Shown here: in pieces, positions 8,447 through 16,149 of the stretch
Position numbering within the stretch: the first letter of the stretch is position 1
How the letters are laid out: every line of letters begins with the position of its first letter
NCBI GenBank assembly: GCA_049840595.1
Contig: JASGKO010000021.1
Coordinates: 66,659-130,658, forward strand
Source of the DNA: JASGKO01 sp049840595
Lineage (GTDB): Bacteria; Verrucomicrobiota; Verrucomicrobiia; Chthoniobacterales; Chthoniobacteraceae
DNA: 64,000 nt
Direction: 5' to 3'
Position numbers and translations under genes: made by a program
Notes under the pieces: generated by a model
The model's input: only the letters and a program-made list of their open reading frames with translations
What the model was told of the DNA's origin: nothing
Database searches by the model: none

Positions 8447-9058
8447 CTATTTTACAGCGCTCGCGGGCACGATCTTGATGCCTTTGATTTCCACTTTCTC
8501 GGTCGGCTTGCTCGGTTCCCCGCCATTGCCGGCGACCACCGGGGTGTTGCCGATTTTTTCCAGCACGTCGTCGCCTTTGATCAAATGACCGAACGCGGTG
8601 TACTGGTGATTCAACTGCGCGACGTCCCCGAGGCAGATGAAAAACTGAGAGCCGGCGGAATTCGGGTCCTGCGCGCGCGCCATGGAAAGCACGCCGCGCA
8701 CGTGCGGATGATCGTTAAACTCGGCATCCACGCTGTAGCCCGGGCCGCCGGTGCCCCACTCGCCTTCCCGCGAAGCATCCTTCGTCAGCGGATCGCCGCC
8801 CTGGATCATGAAGCCTTTGATGATGCGGTGGAAGAGCGTGCCGTTGTAGAACCCGGCCTTGGCCAGCTTCTCAAAATTCGCGACCGTCTTCGGCGCCTCG
8901 CCGGGCCAGAACGCCACCACCATGTCGCCATCGGTGGTGCTGATGATCGCGACATCATCGCTGCCACCCTTGGCGGCGGCCTTGTCCTTGTCATCCGCAT
9001 GCAACACCGCAACGGACAACGCAACGAGAGGGAAAAAAGCAAAGAGGAACTTTTTCAT
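8447..9058 (-). CDS. Exported peptidyl-prolyl cis-trans isomerase (cyclophilin)
   Basis: A 203-residue cyclophilin with signal peptide MKKFLFAFFPLVALSVAVLHA, so it should fold proteins in the periplasm. Core motifs are present: FHRIIKGFMIQGGDP for the proline pocket, and GSQFFICLGD in place of the usual GSQFFI. The start at 9058 was chosen over the ATG six codons upstream because it gives the complete signal peptide. The mature N-terminus is a charged DDKDKAAAKG linker. It is transcribed leftward, alone. A second cyclophilin without signal peptide lies at 9777. Confidence 0.9.
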   Translation of the reverse strand: MKKFLFAFFPLVALSVAVLHADDKDKAAAKGGSDDVAIISTTDGDMVVAFWPGEAPKTVANFEKLAKAGFYNGTLFHRIIKGFMIQGGDPLTKDASREGEWGTGGPGYSVDAEFNDHPHVRGVLSMARAQDPNSAGSQFFICLGDVAQLNHQYTAFGHLIKGDDVLEKIGNTPVVAGNGGEPSKPTEKVEIKGIKIVPASAVK

Positions 9059-9140
9059 AGGCGGGAAGCTTTCCACGCACGCTGGCAGTTGTCACGCATG
9101 AGCGTGGGAGAAAATACCCGGTAAGGGCGGCCTCTCGAAG

Positions 9141-9386
9141 TCAGTTGATTTCCCGACCTTCTGGAAGTTGTCCCAATCGGAGAAAAGTCTTCACCAATTC
9201 CCCTTCTCCGCAAACGATCATCTTTGGAAATCGCTTGAACCATTTGCCGGTCGCCACCTCCGGTTCTTTATCTAACCACTCCGCCAGCAATCCCAATTGA
9301 TCGCTAGAAATCTCCCGCTCGTGAATGCGTGCCAGTAAATGGGCGAAAACCGCCCGCGGCACGTCCTTTCGACGAACCTTAGGCAT
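9141..9386 (-). CDS. Small protein, possible toxin-like partner of a two-gene module
   Basis: An 81-residue protein with no export signal, beginning MPKVRRKDVPRAVFAHLL. It ends with a conserved-looking block (about residues 48-72) that includes KWFKRFPKMIVCGEGELVK. Its start overlaps the end of the upstream 73-residue gene by 8 bases, the arrangement usual for toxin-antitoxin pairs. I recall similar small-gene pairs in related bacteria but cannot name a characterised family. Neither member has an obvious catalytic motif, so the toxin role is inferred from architecture only. Confidence 0.6.
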   Translation of the reverse strand: MPKVRRKDVPRAVFAHLLARIHEREISSDQLGLLAEWLDKEPEVATGKWFKRFPKMIVCGEGELVKTFLRLGQLPEGREIN

Positions 9387-9600
9387 CGGGTGAATCGCCG
9401 TAAAAACCGGCGGTGATCTTCCGCTTCAAATCATCGGCGAGGGCGGGATCAGTTTCATGCGCCAATTCTTCCGCCATGCGATTCAATTCCGTTCCGGACC
9501 AGGTCGGCGCTTGTTCCAGGGTCTGAATGAAACGCACCACTTCTTCCCGTTCGTCCGGCGACAGTTGCTTAATTTCTTTAATGATTTCAACCGCAGTCAC
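9379..9600 (-). CDS. Small helical protein, possible antitoxin-like partner
   Basis: A 73-residue acidic helical protein. Its N-terminus, with EIIKEIKQLSPDEREEVVRF, resembles the dimerising helices of many small antitoxins of the EIxxLPxxExxxVxxF style. The start is GTG at 9600. It is the first gene of a two-gene unit, and its last 8 bases overlap the ATG of the 81-residue protein, so translation is coupled. The gene is just outside the cyclophilin at 9777, transcribed away from it. Confidence 0.6.
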   Translation of the reverse strand: MTAVEIIKEIKQLSPDEREEVVRFIQTLEQAPTWSGTELNRMAEELAHETDPALADDLKRKITAGFYGDSPDA

Positions 9601-9776
9601 GGCTTCACGATACCGTGTCCTCTGTTTATCAGCAAGAATCGTTTCGCCGCCTCACTACCGGATGCAACCTAAACGGCCATCTTAAATTTGGATCGATCTT
9701 CAACTTTTGCCAAAAGCCCTCTCTGCAAAAACTCCCGCTCGACATCGGCGGACTCCCGTTCAAAGTTGCCCTCCCT

Positions 9777-10274
9777 ATGGAAGACATCAGCATCACCATC
9801 TCCACCACCAAGGGCGATATCGATCTCACGGTTTTCGCCTCGAAGACGCCGATCACGGCGGCCAATTTTCTCAACCTCGCCACGCGCGGCTTTTACAACG
9901 GCACGAAGTTCCATCGCGTGATCGAGGACTTCATGATCCAGGGCGGCGATCCCGAGGGCACCGGTCGCGGCGGTCCCGGCTATCGCTTTGAAGATGAATG
10001 CCTGCGCGATCTCCAGTTCGACCGCCCCGGTCTCCTCGCGATGGCGAATGCCGGCCCCGGCACCAATGGCAGCCAGTTCTTCATCACCCACGTGCCCACG
10101 GCCTGGCTGAATATGAAGCACACCATCTTCGGCGAAGTGGTCGCCGCAAAAGATCAGGAAATCGTCAACGCCATCGAGCAGGGCGACAAAATCACTGCGA
10201 TCAAGATAAATGGTTCCACCGACGAGCTTTTCACCGCGCAAGCGAAACGGATCGAGGAGTGGAATAAAAATTGA
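9777..10274 (+). CDS. Cytoplasmic peptidyl-prolyl cis-trans isomerase (cyclophilin)
   Basis: A 165-residue cyclophilin without signal peptide. FHRVIEDFMIQGGDPEGTGRGGPGY contains the catalytic arginine and the substrate pocket, and TNGSQFFITH the second conserved loop. The reading frame stays open for 54 codons upstream, but those residues do not resemble cyclophilins, so I chose the ATG at 9777, where the family alignment begins. It lacks the export signal of its relative at 8447, giving the organism one cytoplasmic and one periplasmic copy here. Confidence 0.92.
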   Translation: MEDISITISTTKGDIDLTVFASKTPITAANFLNLATRGFYNGTKFHRVIEDFMIQGGDPEGTGRGGPGYRFEDECLRDLQFDRPGLLAMANAGPGTNGSQFFITHVPTAWLNMKHTIFGEVVAAKDQEIVNAIEQGDKITAIKINGSTDELFTAQAKRIEEWNKN

Positions 10275-10345
10275 AGTAGCCAACAGAGTAATTTTTCAAA
10301 AATTTAATTGCGCGCAGCCCTTCGCCGGGGGACGATTGAGCCCCG

Positions 10346-11538
10346 ATGGGGAAAATCACTGAGGTGAATGGGCTTCGCGGCATAGCGATCTTGTACGTGC
10401 TCTACGAGCACCTGCACTTGGGACATCCGCCGCCATGGCACGACGCTACGCTACCCGAGGCAGATGATCTGGGGCTCGGCTTTTTTGCCAAAGCCCCGGT
10501 CTGGAACGGCTGGCTGGCGGTCAACCTCTTCTTCGTCCTCTCCGGCTTCGTGTTGTTCCTACCCTACGCCAGCCGGCAGCGGGCGATGGAATCCTGGGGC
10601 GGGATCAGGGATTACTACAAACGACGCGCCAGCCGGTTGCTGCCGCTCTTTTACTCGCCGTCACCGTTTGCATCGCGTTCGTCGAGCCGTTCCACGGGGT
10701 CTGGAAGACGATCAAGGAGCTGGCGCTCGACCTCACGGGGCTCTTCAGCTTTACCCCGCAATATTTCTGGCCACCCTGCAACTCGGTGCTCTGGTCGCTG
10801 GGGGTGGAGATCTGGTTCTGCCTCTTTTTTCCGCTGATCGCGGTAGGCTTCCTGCGCCTCGGAGTGAAGCGGACCGTGATCATTTGCGCGCTGGTAGCGC
10901 TCACGAGTCGGCTGCTCTCGATTACGGTGTTACCCAAGGACTGGATCATCGAACTGCACATCTCGGCCTTCAAAGACTGCGTATTTGGCCGGGTGGATGA
11001 TTTTGTGGCGGGCATGGCGGTCGCCGCCCTCTATGTGCGGGGCGCTTTCCGCAGCCAGCTCGCCGCCGCCGTCTCCCTCGCCGGCGGGGTGACCATGGTG
11101 TGGCTGGGGATGATTCTCTGGAACCTGGAAATGTGCGGGATGCTGCCCGAGTGGAGCCGGGCTTTCTTCAATATCCCGATCAATCTCGGCTTCGCGTCGA
11201 TTCTCTTCGCAGTGACCAATGAGAAGCTGCCCGAGTGGTTGCGCGGCCTGTTCCGCAATCCCTTCCTGCAACTCTGCGGGGTGATGTGCTACTCCATCTA
11301 CGTGTGGCACTTTGTGATTCTGGTGCGCTTTGCCCATCGCAGCCACAGCCCGGCCACGCTCTTCATTTACTTCGCCCTCGTGCTCATCATCGCGACCTTG
11401 AGCTATCGCTTCATCGAGTTTGGCGACGTGAAGGATTGGCGGAAGCTGTTCCCGATGTTTTTCTCGCCACCCAAGCGCAAGGACCCGGATTCGCCCACCG
11501 GCCTGCCGGAGAACGTAGCGGCCACGCCAACTTCTTAA
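10346..11538 (+). pseudogene. Acyltransferase-3 (OafA/YrhL-like) membrane protein with one frameshift
   Basis: Two overlapping frames together encode one acyltransferase-3 family protein of about 397 residues. The first has NGLRGIAILYVLYEHL with the conserved Arg and His, and VNLFFVLSGFVLFLP. The second continues from VLWSLGVEIWFCLFF through several membrane segments to the C-terminus. The break is at 10649-10652, a run of four T; adding one T restores the reading LLPLFLLAVTV. These proteins move acetyl or other acyl groups onto sugars of exported polysaccharides. Because one homopolymer base repairs it, I consider a sequence error more likely than true inactivation. Confidence 0.8.
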
Positions 11539-11558
11539 GAAGAGCTAGAAATTCAGCC

Positions 11559-12029
11559 ATGAGTCCCCAGATTACACCGAAGCGGACCAATTTGTTTCTC
11601 TTTGCCATTTGCTTCCATCTTGTCTCGTGGCTCTCAGTTGGCCACGGCCAGCCTTTAGCCGTATCGATGATTCAACTGCTCGCCGATCCTGAAAAGTTCA
11701 GTGGCAAGCAAGTGCTGGTGTCGGGCTATCTTCATATTAAATTCGAAGACCACGCTCTCTACCTCACCAAGGAGGCTGCGGATCACGTGAATATCGACCA
11801 ATGCTTTTGGGTATCATTTACCGAGCATCCTCAACTGCAACTGGCAAAACCAGTTAAGAGCCAGCAGCCAAAATTAGGGGATCTCGATGGTTGTTTCGTT
11901 TTCATCGAGGGCATCTTTGATTCGACCCAGCATGGACATCTGGGATCATTCGTCGGCACGATTCGGGAGATTAGCAGCGTGGAAGAACAAGTCCGCTGGT
12001 ATGACGGCAAAACATCACTTCACAGGTGA
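11559..12029 (+). CDS. Exported protein of unknown function
   Basis: A 156-residue protein with an N-terminal hydrophobic segment (about residues 11-27, NLFLFAICFHLVSWLSV) acting as signal peptide or anchor. The rest, including PEKFSGKQVLVSGYLHI, resembles OB-fold-like small exported proteins in which a lipid or nucleic-acid fold is possible, but I cannot assign a family. The start at 11559 is 20 bases after the acyltransferase stop. Upstream extension of the frame overlaps that gene and is not credible. Its base composition is lower in GC than its neighbours, which hints at a recent arrival. Confidence 0.65.
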   Translation: MSPQITPKRTNLFLFAICFHLVSWLSVGHGQPLAVSMIQLLADPEKFSGKQVLVSGYLHIKFEDHALYLTKEAADHVNIDQCFWVSFTEHPQLQLAKPVKSQQPKLGDLDGCFVFIEGIFDSTQHGHLGSFVGTIREISSVEEQVRWYDGKTSLHR

Positions 12030-12054
12030 CAGTCTCGCTGCTCCTAAGCAGAGA

Positions 12055-12121
12055 TTTAACCGAGGATAGCACGAATGGGTCGGCCTTTTATCCGCGTCCA
12101 TCTGTGTCATCCGCGGTTAAA
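12055..12121. repeat. Interspersed repeat R2, hairpin copy without a gene
   Basis: The left arm TTTAACCGAGGATAGCACG and the right arm, ending CATCCGCGGTTAA, are imperfect reverse complements with a short loop of about 20 bases. The sequences match the 33-bp inverted repeats around the GxxExxY gene at 51137-51618. It lies between two convergent genes (stops at 12029 and 12136) and may serve as a transcription end. Confidence 0.8.
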
Positions 12122-12135
12122 AATTCCTCTCTACC

Positions 12136-12555
12136 TTACGGATTAATGAAAATCCGATTGCAGGAGGGATCGACCGTCCGCGCACCATGGGGAATGCCGC
12201 GCACGTCGATGAGATGATGCGGCTCGTAGGGACTACGCACAAAGCCTGACTCATCGGTGAGGCGTCCGTAGGGCAACGCGCCATAAGGTTCGCCCGTGTA
12301 GGTGGCGTCATCCGGGTATTCGCTTTGGTAGCGGGCCTCGCGGTCCTCCTTGTTGATGTGCCCGGCCAGTGCCCCCACCGCCGCGCCTGCGGCAGCTCCA
12401 AAGACCGCTCCGCGCAGGGAGTGCGTGGCGAGTGCCCCCACCGCTCCCCCGATCATCGCACCATGCTCCGCCCCCTTGCCAGGGGTCTCGCAACCATTGA
12501 GCAACAGCGACACAGAAAGCATTCCGACGATGGAAAGGGAAACGGGTAATTTCAT
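12136..12555 (-). CDS. Glycine-zipper outer-membrane lipoprotein
   Basis: A 139-residue lipoprotein precursor. The signal MKLPVSLSIVGMLSVSLLLNGC ends in a lipobox with Cys at about residue 22. Residues about 28-66 form a glycine zipper with repeated small residues, MIGGAVGALATHSLRGAVFG, followed by AAAGAAVGALAGH. Such segments insert in membranes, and families of this type (SlyB/YMGG-like) are envelope stress or integrity proteins. The C-terminal 70 residues are tyrosine- and proline-rich and unusual for the family. The gene is transcribed leftward, alone. Confidence 0.82.
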   Translation of the reverse strand: MKLPVSLSIVGMLSVSLLLNGCETPGKGAEHGAMIGGAVGALATHSLRGAVFGAAAGAAVGALAGHINKEDREARYQSEYPDDATYTGEPYGALPYGRLTDESGFVRSPYEPHHLIDVRGIPHGARTVDPSCNRIFINP

Positions 12556-12661
12556 AAGGGCACGTTACTGATGATACGTATGACGGTATCTCTCGCGGAT
12601 TTATTTCAATTCGCAACCAGGGAGAAAATGCCGGTTTTGAAAAGGCGCGCCATCTCCTGGC

Positions 12662-13507
12662 TCAGATCCGCAGCCAGTGGGCGATGAAGTAGCGGAACAT
12701 GATCCCGAGCTTTTCCCCTTTCGAGAGGGAATACTTCTTTTTGAAAACGCGGAAGCCGTCCTTCTCCATCCGCGCCAGCAGGCGGTAGTACACCGTGTGC
12801 ATTATCTCTGCCGCCACCATGTTGCGGCGGTCTTCCGGCGGGAGCAGGCGGGCCGCATCGGCGTAAAACTCGCCGGCCCGGTCGGCCTGGAATTTCATCA
12901 GGGCGCGGAACTTGTCATCATATTTCCCTTCCGCCAGATCGGTCTCGGTGACGCCGAAGCGGACCATGTCGCCGGTGGGCAGGTAAATGCGCTGGCCATT
13001 CGCGTAGTCGATCGCCACGTCGCGGACGATATTCGTCAACTGCAGCGCCAGCCCCAGCGCCAGCGCATACTCGCGCGTCTGCGGGTTTTTATAGCCGAAG
13101 ATCTCGATGCTCACCAGGCCGACCACGCTCGCCACCCGGTGACAGTAGAGGCGCAGGTCGCCGAAGGTCACGTAGCGCGTGCCGTGCAGATCCATCTCCA
13201 CGCCGTCGATGATTTCCAGGAACAGCCGGTAATCCAGCTTCCGGCGCTCGATGAGGTCGCGAATGGTCGCGGCCAGCGGCGGCTCGTTCTCCTGCGGGGC
13301 GGCGAGGGCGCGTTTCCAGGCACCGAGGCTCGCCTCGCGCTCCTCCACCGTCGGGCCGGGATCGTCCGCGATATCATCGACGATCCGGCAGAAGGCGTAG
13401 AATTTCGTCGCGTCGGCGCGGCGGTCTTTCGGCAGCGAGATGAAGGAGAGGGCGAGATTCGACTTGCTGGCCTGGGTGATCTCGTGGGCGGATCGGGCGT
13501 CACTCAT
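12662..13507 (-). CDS. Squalene/phytoene synthase family (HpnD/HpnC-like)
   Basis: A 281-residue head-to-head prenyl synthase with both aspartate-rich sites, DDIAD at residues 44-48 and DVAID at 163-167 in LTNIVRDVAID, plus the YCHRVASVVGL block (121-131). These features fit the hopanoid-type presqualene diphosphate or squalene synthases and the related phytoene synthases. The reaction condenses two farnesyl (or geranylgeranyl) diphosphates at the membrane. Its ATG overlaps the stop of the ABC ATPase-like gene (ATGA), and it ends the five-gene operon led by signal peptidase. Which prenyl product is made cannot be settled from sequence alone. Confidence 0.85.
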   Translation of the reverse strand: MSDARSAHEITQASKSNLALSFISLPKDRRADATKFYAFCRIVDDIADDPGPTVEEREASLGAWKRALAAPQENEPPLAATIRDLIERRKLDYRLFLEIIDGVEMDLHGTRYVTFGDLRLYCHRVASVVGLVSIEIFGYKNPQTREYALALGLALQLTNIVRDVAIDYANGQRIYLPTGDMVRFGVTETDLAEGKYDDKFRALMKFQADRAGEFYADAARLLPPEDRRNMVAAEIMHTVYYRLLARMEKDGFRVFKKKYSLSKGEKLGIMFRYFIAHWLRI

Positions 13508-14199
13508 AGGGCGGCGGCAGGATGCGAGTCGTAATGAACGCGGCCGGAATCCATTTCGATCACCCGGTCGGTAAAAGCGGCCATGGAACGCGTGGCAGCG
13601 GTGAGGAGAATCGTGGTGCCCTGGTCGTCGCGCAGGGCCTGCAGGCGGCTGAGCAATTGGAGCGCGGTATCCGGCCCGGCGTGTTCATCGAGCTTTTCCA
13701 CGAGCAGGATGCCCGGCTCGGGGGCGAGGGCGCGGGCCAGCGCCACCCGGGCGGCCAGGGGGGCGGGTAGTTCGTGCGCGGGCGTCTCCGCCTCGTCGGC
13801 GAGACCGGCAAAATCGAGCCACTTTTCGGCGCGGGCGCGGGCGTCATCAGGATTCATGGCGAAGACTTTGAACAACGGCATCACGATATTTTCAATCACA
13901 GAGAATCCAGGAAGCAGGAATGATTCCGCGAAGAGGTATCCAAATTCACGATTTCGCAGGGCGGTGCGCTCGGGCGCGGTGAGGCCGGTGGTGGGCTGGC
14001 CGTGGAGCAGGACCTCCCCGGCATCCGGCGTGGAAAGCAGCCCGAGCACGCGCAGGAGCAGGTTTTTTCCACAGCCGGGCGCGCCATAGAGCATGGTGAG
14101 CGAGGCCCGCTGGAAGCCGAGCGTGACCTCCGTGAGCACCGTGGGTTCCGGCGATTGATGGGCGCGCGAGCAGTGGAGCTGTCGGGCTGCGAGAACCAT
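13504..14199 (-). CDS. Degenerate ABC transporter ATP-binding-like protein
   Basis: The 231-residue fold follows an ABC nucleotide-binding domain of the LolD/MacB type, but each catalytic motif is altered. Walker A is GAPGCGKN (39-46), with Asn for Ser/Thr. The Q-loop position reads FAESF with no Gln. The signature is LPAPL (144-148) instead of LSGGQ. Walker B reads ILLVEKLDE (164-172), with Glu-Lys where Asp-Glu is expected. The switch position is LLTAAT with Ala for His. I infer it may bind but not hydrolyse ATP. It starts 4 bases after the polytopic membrane protein and overlaps the squalene synthase start, so all three are translated together. I start it at the ATG at 14199; upstream codons do not look like protein. 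Confidence 0.8.
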   Translation of the reverse strand: MVLAARQLHCSRAHQSPEPTVLTEVTLGFQRASLTMLYGAPGCGKNLLLRVLGLLSTPDAGEVLLHGQPTTGLTAPERTALRNREFGYLFAESFLLPGFSVIENIVMPLFKVFAMNPDDARARAEKWLDFAGLADEAETPAHELPAPLAARVALARALAPEPGILLVEKLDEHAGPDTALQLLSRLQALRDDQGTTILLTAATRSMAAFTDRVIEMDSGRVHYDSHPAAAL

Positions 14200-14203
14200 G
14201 GGC

Positions 14204-15427
14204 TTAGAAACGAACCAGCGGCTCCAGTTCCGAGCGACCGCGCTCCCAGCGCTGGAAGAGGCACACCCACGAGGAAAGCAGCCAGGCGGCCAGCAGGGCA
14301 TTGAGCAACGGGAAGGCAAGCCGCCAGCCAATCCCGGCCGCCGTGCGCTCGCCCAGGCCATCGAGCAGGATTTCATTCACCACCTGCAGGGCCCAGGCAT
14401 GCAGCAGCGCCGCGACCAAAAACCAGGGGAGGACCCAGAACTGCTTTTTCAAAAAACTCAGGTGATGCTCAAAGGCCTTGCGCAGCGTCTCGCCGTGGAA
14501 GACGAGGAAGATCTGCATCGAGCAAAAGGCAAAGAGCACCAACCCCAGCGCCGGACGCGCCCCGGACTGGATGAACTCCAGCCCTTTCTCGATGGATGGC
14601 ACCTGGCTGAAGTCGAAGAGATTGAGGAAATGCGGGACATTGATCACCAGCGTCGTCAACAGCAGGATCACGGCCGTCCACTTCATCGCCGCGCTAAATC
14701 GACGAATGGCGAAGTCCACCAAATGCTGGTGACTGAAATTCAATCCCCGCACCCACACATAGGCGAGCAGGATCAGATACACCTGCAGGCAGACCCCAAA
14801 CGCCACCTCGAAGAGGAAGGAAAGCCAGTCCACCACCAGCGTGTCCAGGTACAGGGTGTATTGCGGGAAGTACTGAAACTCCGGCAGCGTAAATACGAAA
14901 TAAATGGCGGGCTTCACCACGGCAGCGAGGGCGCTGAGCAGGGACAGAAAATACAGGAGCACGCCACCGCCGCTAAACCGGCGCAGGAGGGCACGGCGGA
15001 AGACGGCATGGTGCCCCTCCCAGTTGCAGAGGAAGAGGACCGCTGCGATGGCGGAGATGGGAAAGGTGGTCGCCATGGTATTGAAAATACCGACGACCGT
15101 TTCCGAGGCGGGCAGCAGCCCGTTTTTCATCGCATCGAAGACTTGCTGCGGCACGAGGTGCCAGCCCAGCGTCCAGAAGAAGGTCAGCCGCAGCGGCGAT
15201 TCCGGCGGCATCACGGCGCGCAACCAGGCCTCCAGGCCGAGTTGAAACAGGGCATAGCAAAGCCCCAGCCCGGCAAAGACCGCCCAGAGCCGCGGGTACC
15301 GCTGCACGCAGCGCATGCCATCGCGCAGGCTGCCGCGCGCGGGATTGGCCAGCATGAAGAGGAGATAACCCACGGGTAACGCGATACTCAGGAGCAGCGT
15401 CTTCGTGGATGTAAGCTCAGGGGGCAT
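14204..15427 (-). CDS. Polytopic membrane protein of unknown function
   Basis: A 407-residue protein with about 8-9 hydrophobic segments, beginning MPPELTSTKTLLLSIALP. I recognise no family motif and no permease signature. A long soluble loop occurs near residues 235-285. The gene lies between a class II aldolase (10-base gap) and a degenerate ABC ATPase-like gene (4-base gap). This suggests that it forms a membrane complex with the ATPase-like protein. The linkage to a squalene/phytoene synthase makes a membrane-lipid role possible, but this is inferred from position only. Confidence 0.75.
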   Translation of the reverse strand: MPPELTSTKTLLLSIALPVGYLLFMLANPARGSLRDGMRCVQRYPRLWAVFAGLGLCYALFQLGLEAWLRAVMPPESPLRLTFFWTLGWHLVPQQVFDAMKNGLLPASETVVGIFNTMATTFPISAIAAVLFLCNWEGHHAVFRRALLRRFSGGGVLLYFLSLLSALAAVVKPAIYFVFTLPEFQYFPQYTLYLDTLVVDWLSFLFEVAFGVCLQVYLILLAYVWVRGLNFSHQHLVDFAIRRFSAAMKWTAVILLLTTLVINVPHFLNLFDFSQVPSIEKGLEFIQSGARPALGLVLFAFCSMQIFLVFHGETLRKAFEHHLSFLKKQFWVLPWFLVAALLHAWALQVVNEILLDGLGERTAAGIGWRLAFPLLNALLAAWLLSSWVCLFQRWERGRSELEPLVRF

Positions 15428-15436
15428 GACAGCGGT

Positions 15437-16147
15437 CTAGCTTTCCTTCAGCAATTCGATTTGCGCCACGTTGTTGGGAGTCAAAAACACCGGGCCGCCC
15501 AGCATGGCCGCGCCGATGAAAATTTCCGCCGCCTTCAGCGTCATGTCAGTCATGCGCAGGATCTCCTCCGGCGTCTCATCCATCACGATCATCCCGTGAT
15601 TCTGCAACAGCACATGGTGGGGCGAAGTCTTGTAACGGTCGCGCCACAGGATCATCTTGCGGCGGATTTCCCGGGCCAGCGGCAGGCCGGGGTCCGCATA
15701 CGGTACCAGGAGCGAGGCCGAGCCACACCCGAGCACCTCGCTGGGCGAAATGCTGCGATCGGCAAATTGGCGCGCCCGCGGGGAGCCGAGGATCTGGTTG
15801 ATGCTCACCGGCTGCGTGTGCGCGGCGTAGGTGAGCCCCTCAAAGGAGAAAAAGTAGGCGTAGAGAAAGACGTCCAGCGCGGGCATCCGGCCATCGGGCC
15901 GCTGGATGACTTCCGCCACCTGCTCGTCCGTGGTCTTCTCCTGCGCCGAGAGCTCCTGCACGGGCGCGAGGTCGTATTCCAGCAGGTCTTCTTCCTGCAG
16001 CGTGGCCAGGTTCACACCCCGGGCGCTGACCGCAAACCGCGTGGGGGAAAGCTTTACCGCGCACGATCCTTCATTCCAGATCGTCAGCCGCGATGGATGG
16101 GCGCCGAGCTGATGCGCGAGCGCCTGGAGATTCTTCGTCGTCGCCAT
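15437..16147 (-). CDS. Class II aldolase/adducin family protein
   Basis: A 236-residue protein with an N-terminal region matching the class II aldolase/adducin fold (RLTIWNEGSCAVKLSPTRFAVSARG near residues 20-44) and LQNHGMIVMDETPEEIL near 165-180, whose His is in the usual zinc-binding position. Related enzymes split sugar phosphates or decarboxylate small acids; the substrate is unknown. The start at 16147 was chosen because the family alignment begins there, and it follows the signal peptidase stop by 2 bases. It belongs to the leftward operon of 12662-17439. Confidence 0.8.
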   Translation of the reverse strand: MATTKNLQALAHQLGAHPSRLTIWNEGSCAVKLSPTRFAVSARGVNLATLQEEDLLEYDLAPVQELSAQEKTTDEQVAEVIQRPDGRMPALDVFLYAYFFSFEGLTYAAHTQPVSINQILGSPRARQFADRSISPSEVLGCGSASLLVPYADPGLPLAREIRRKMILWRDRYKTSPHHVLLQNHGMIVMDETPEEILRMTDMTLKAAEIFIGAAMLGGPVFLTPNNVAQIELLKES

Positions 16148-16149
16148 GT

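Noticed and set aside
10649..10652. Programmed frameshift in the acyltransferase
   Set aside because: The run of four T is not a known slippery site with a stimulatory structure, and eight other breaks have unrelated contexts; a missing base is simpler.
11235..12029. An upstream extension of the exported protein at 11559
   Set aside because: It would overlap the acyltransferase gene by 300 bases and lose the signal peptide at the N-terminus.
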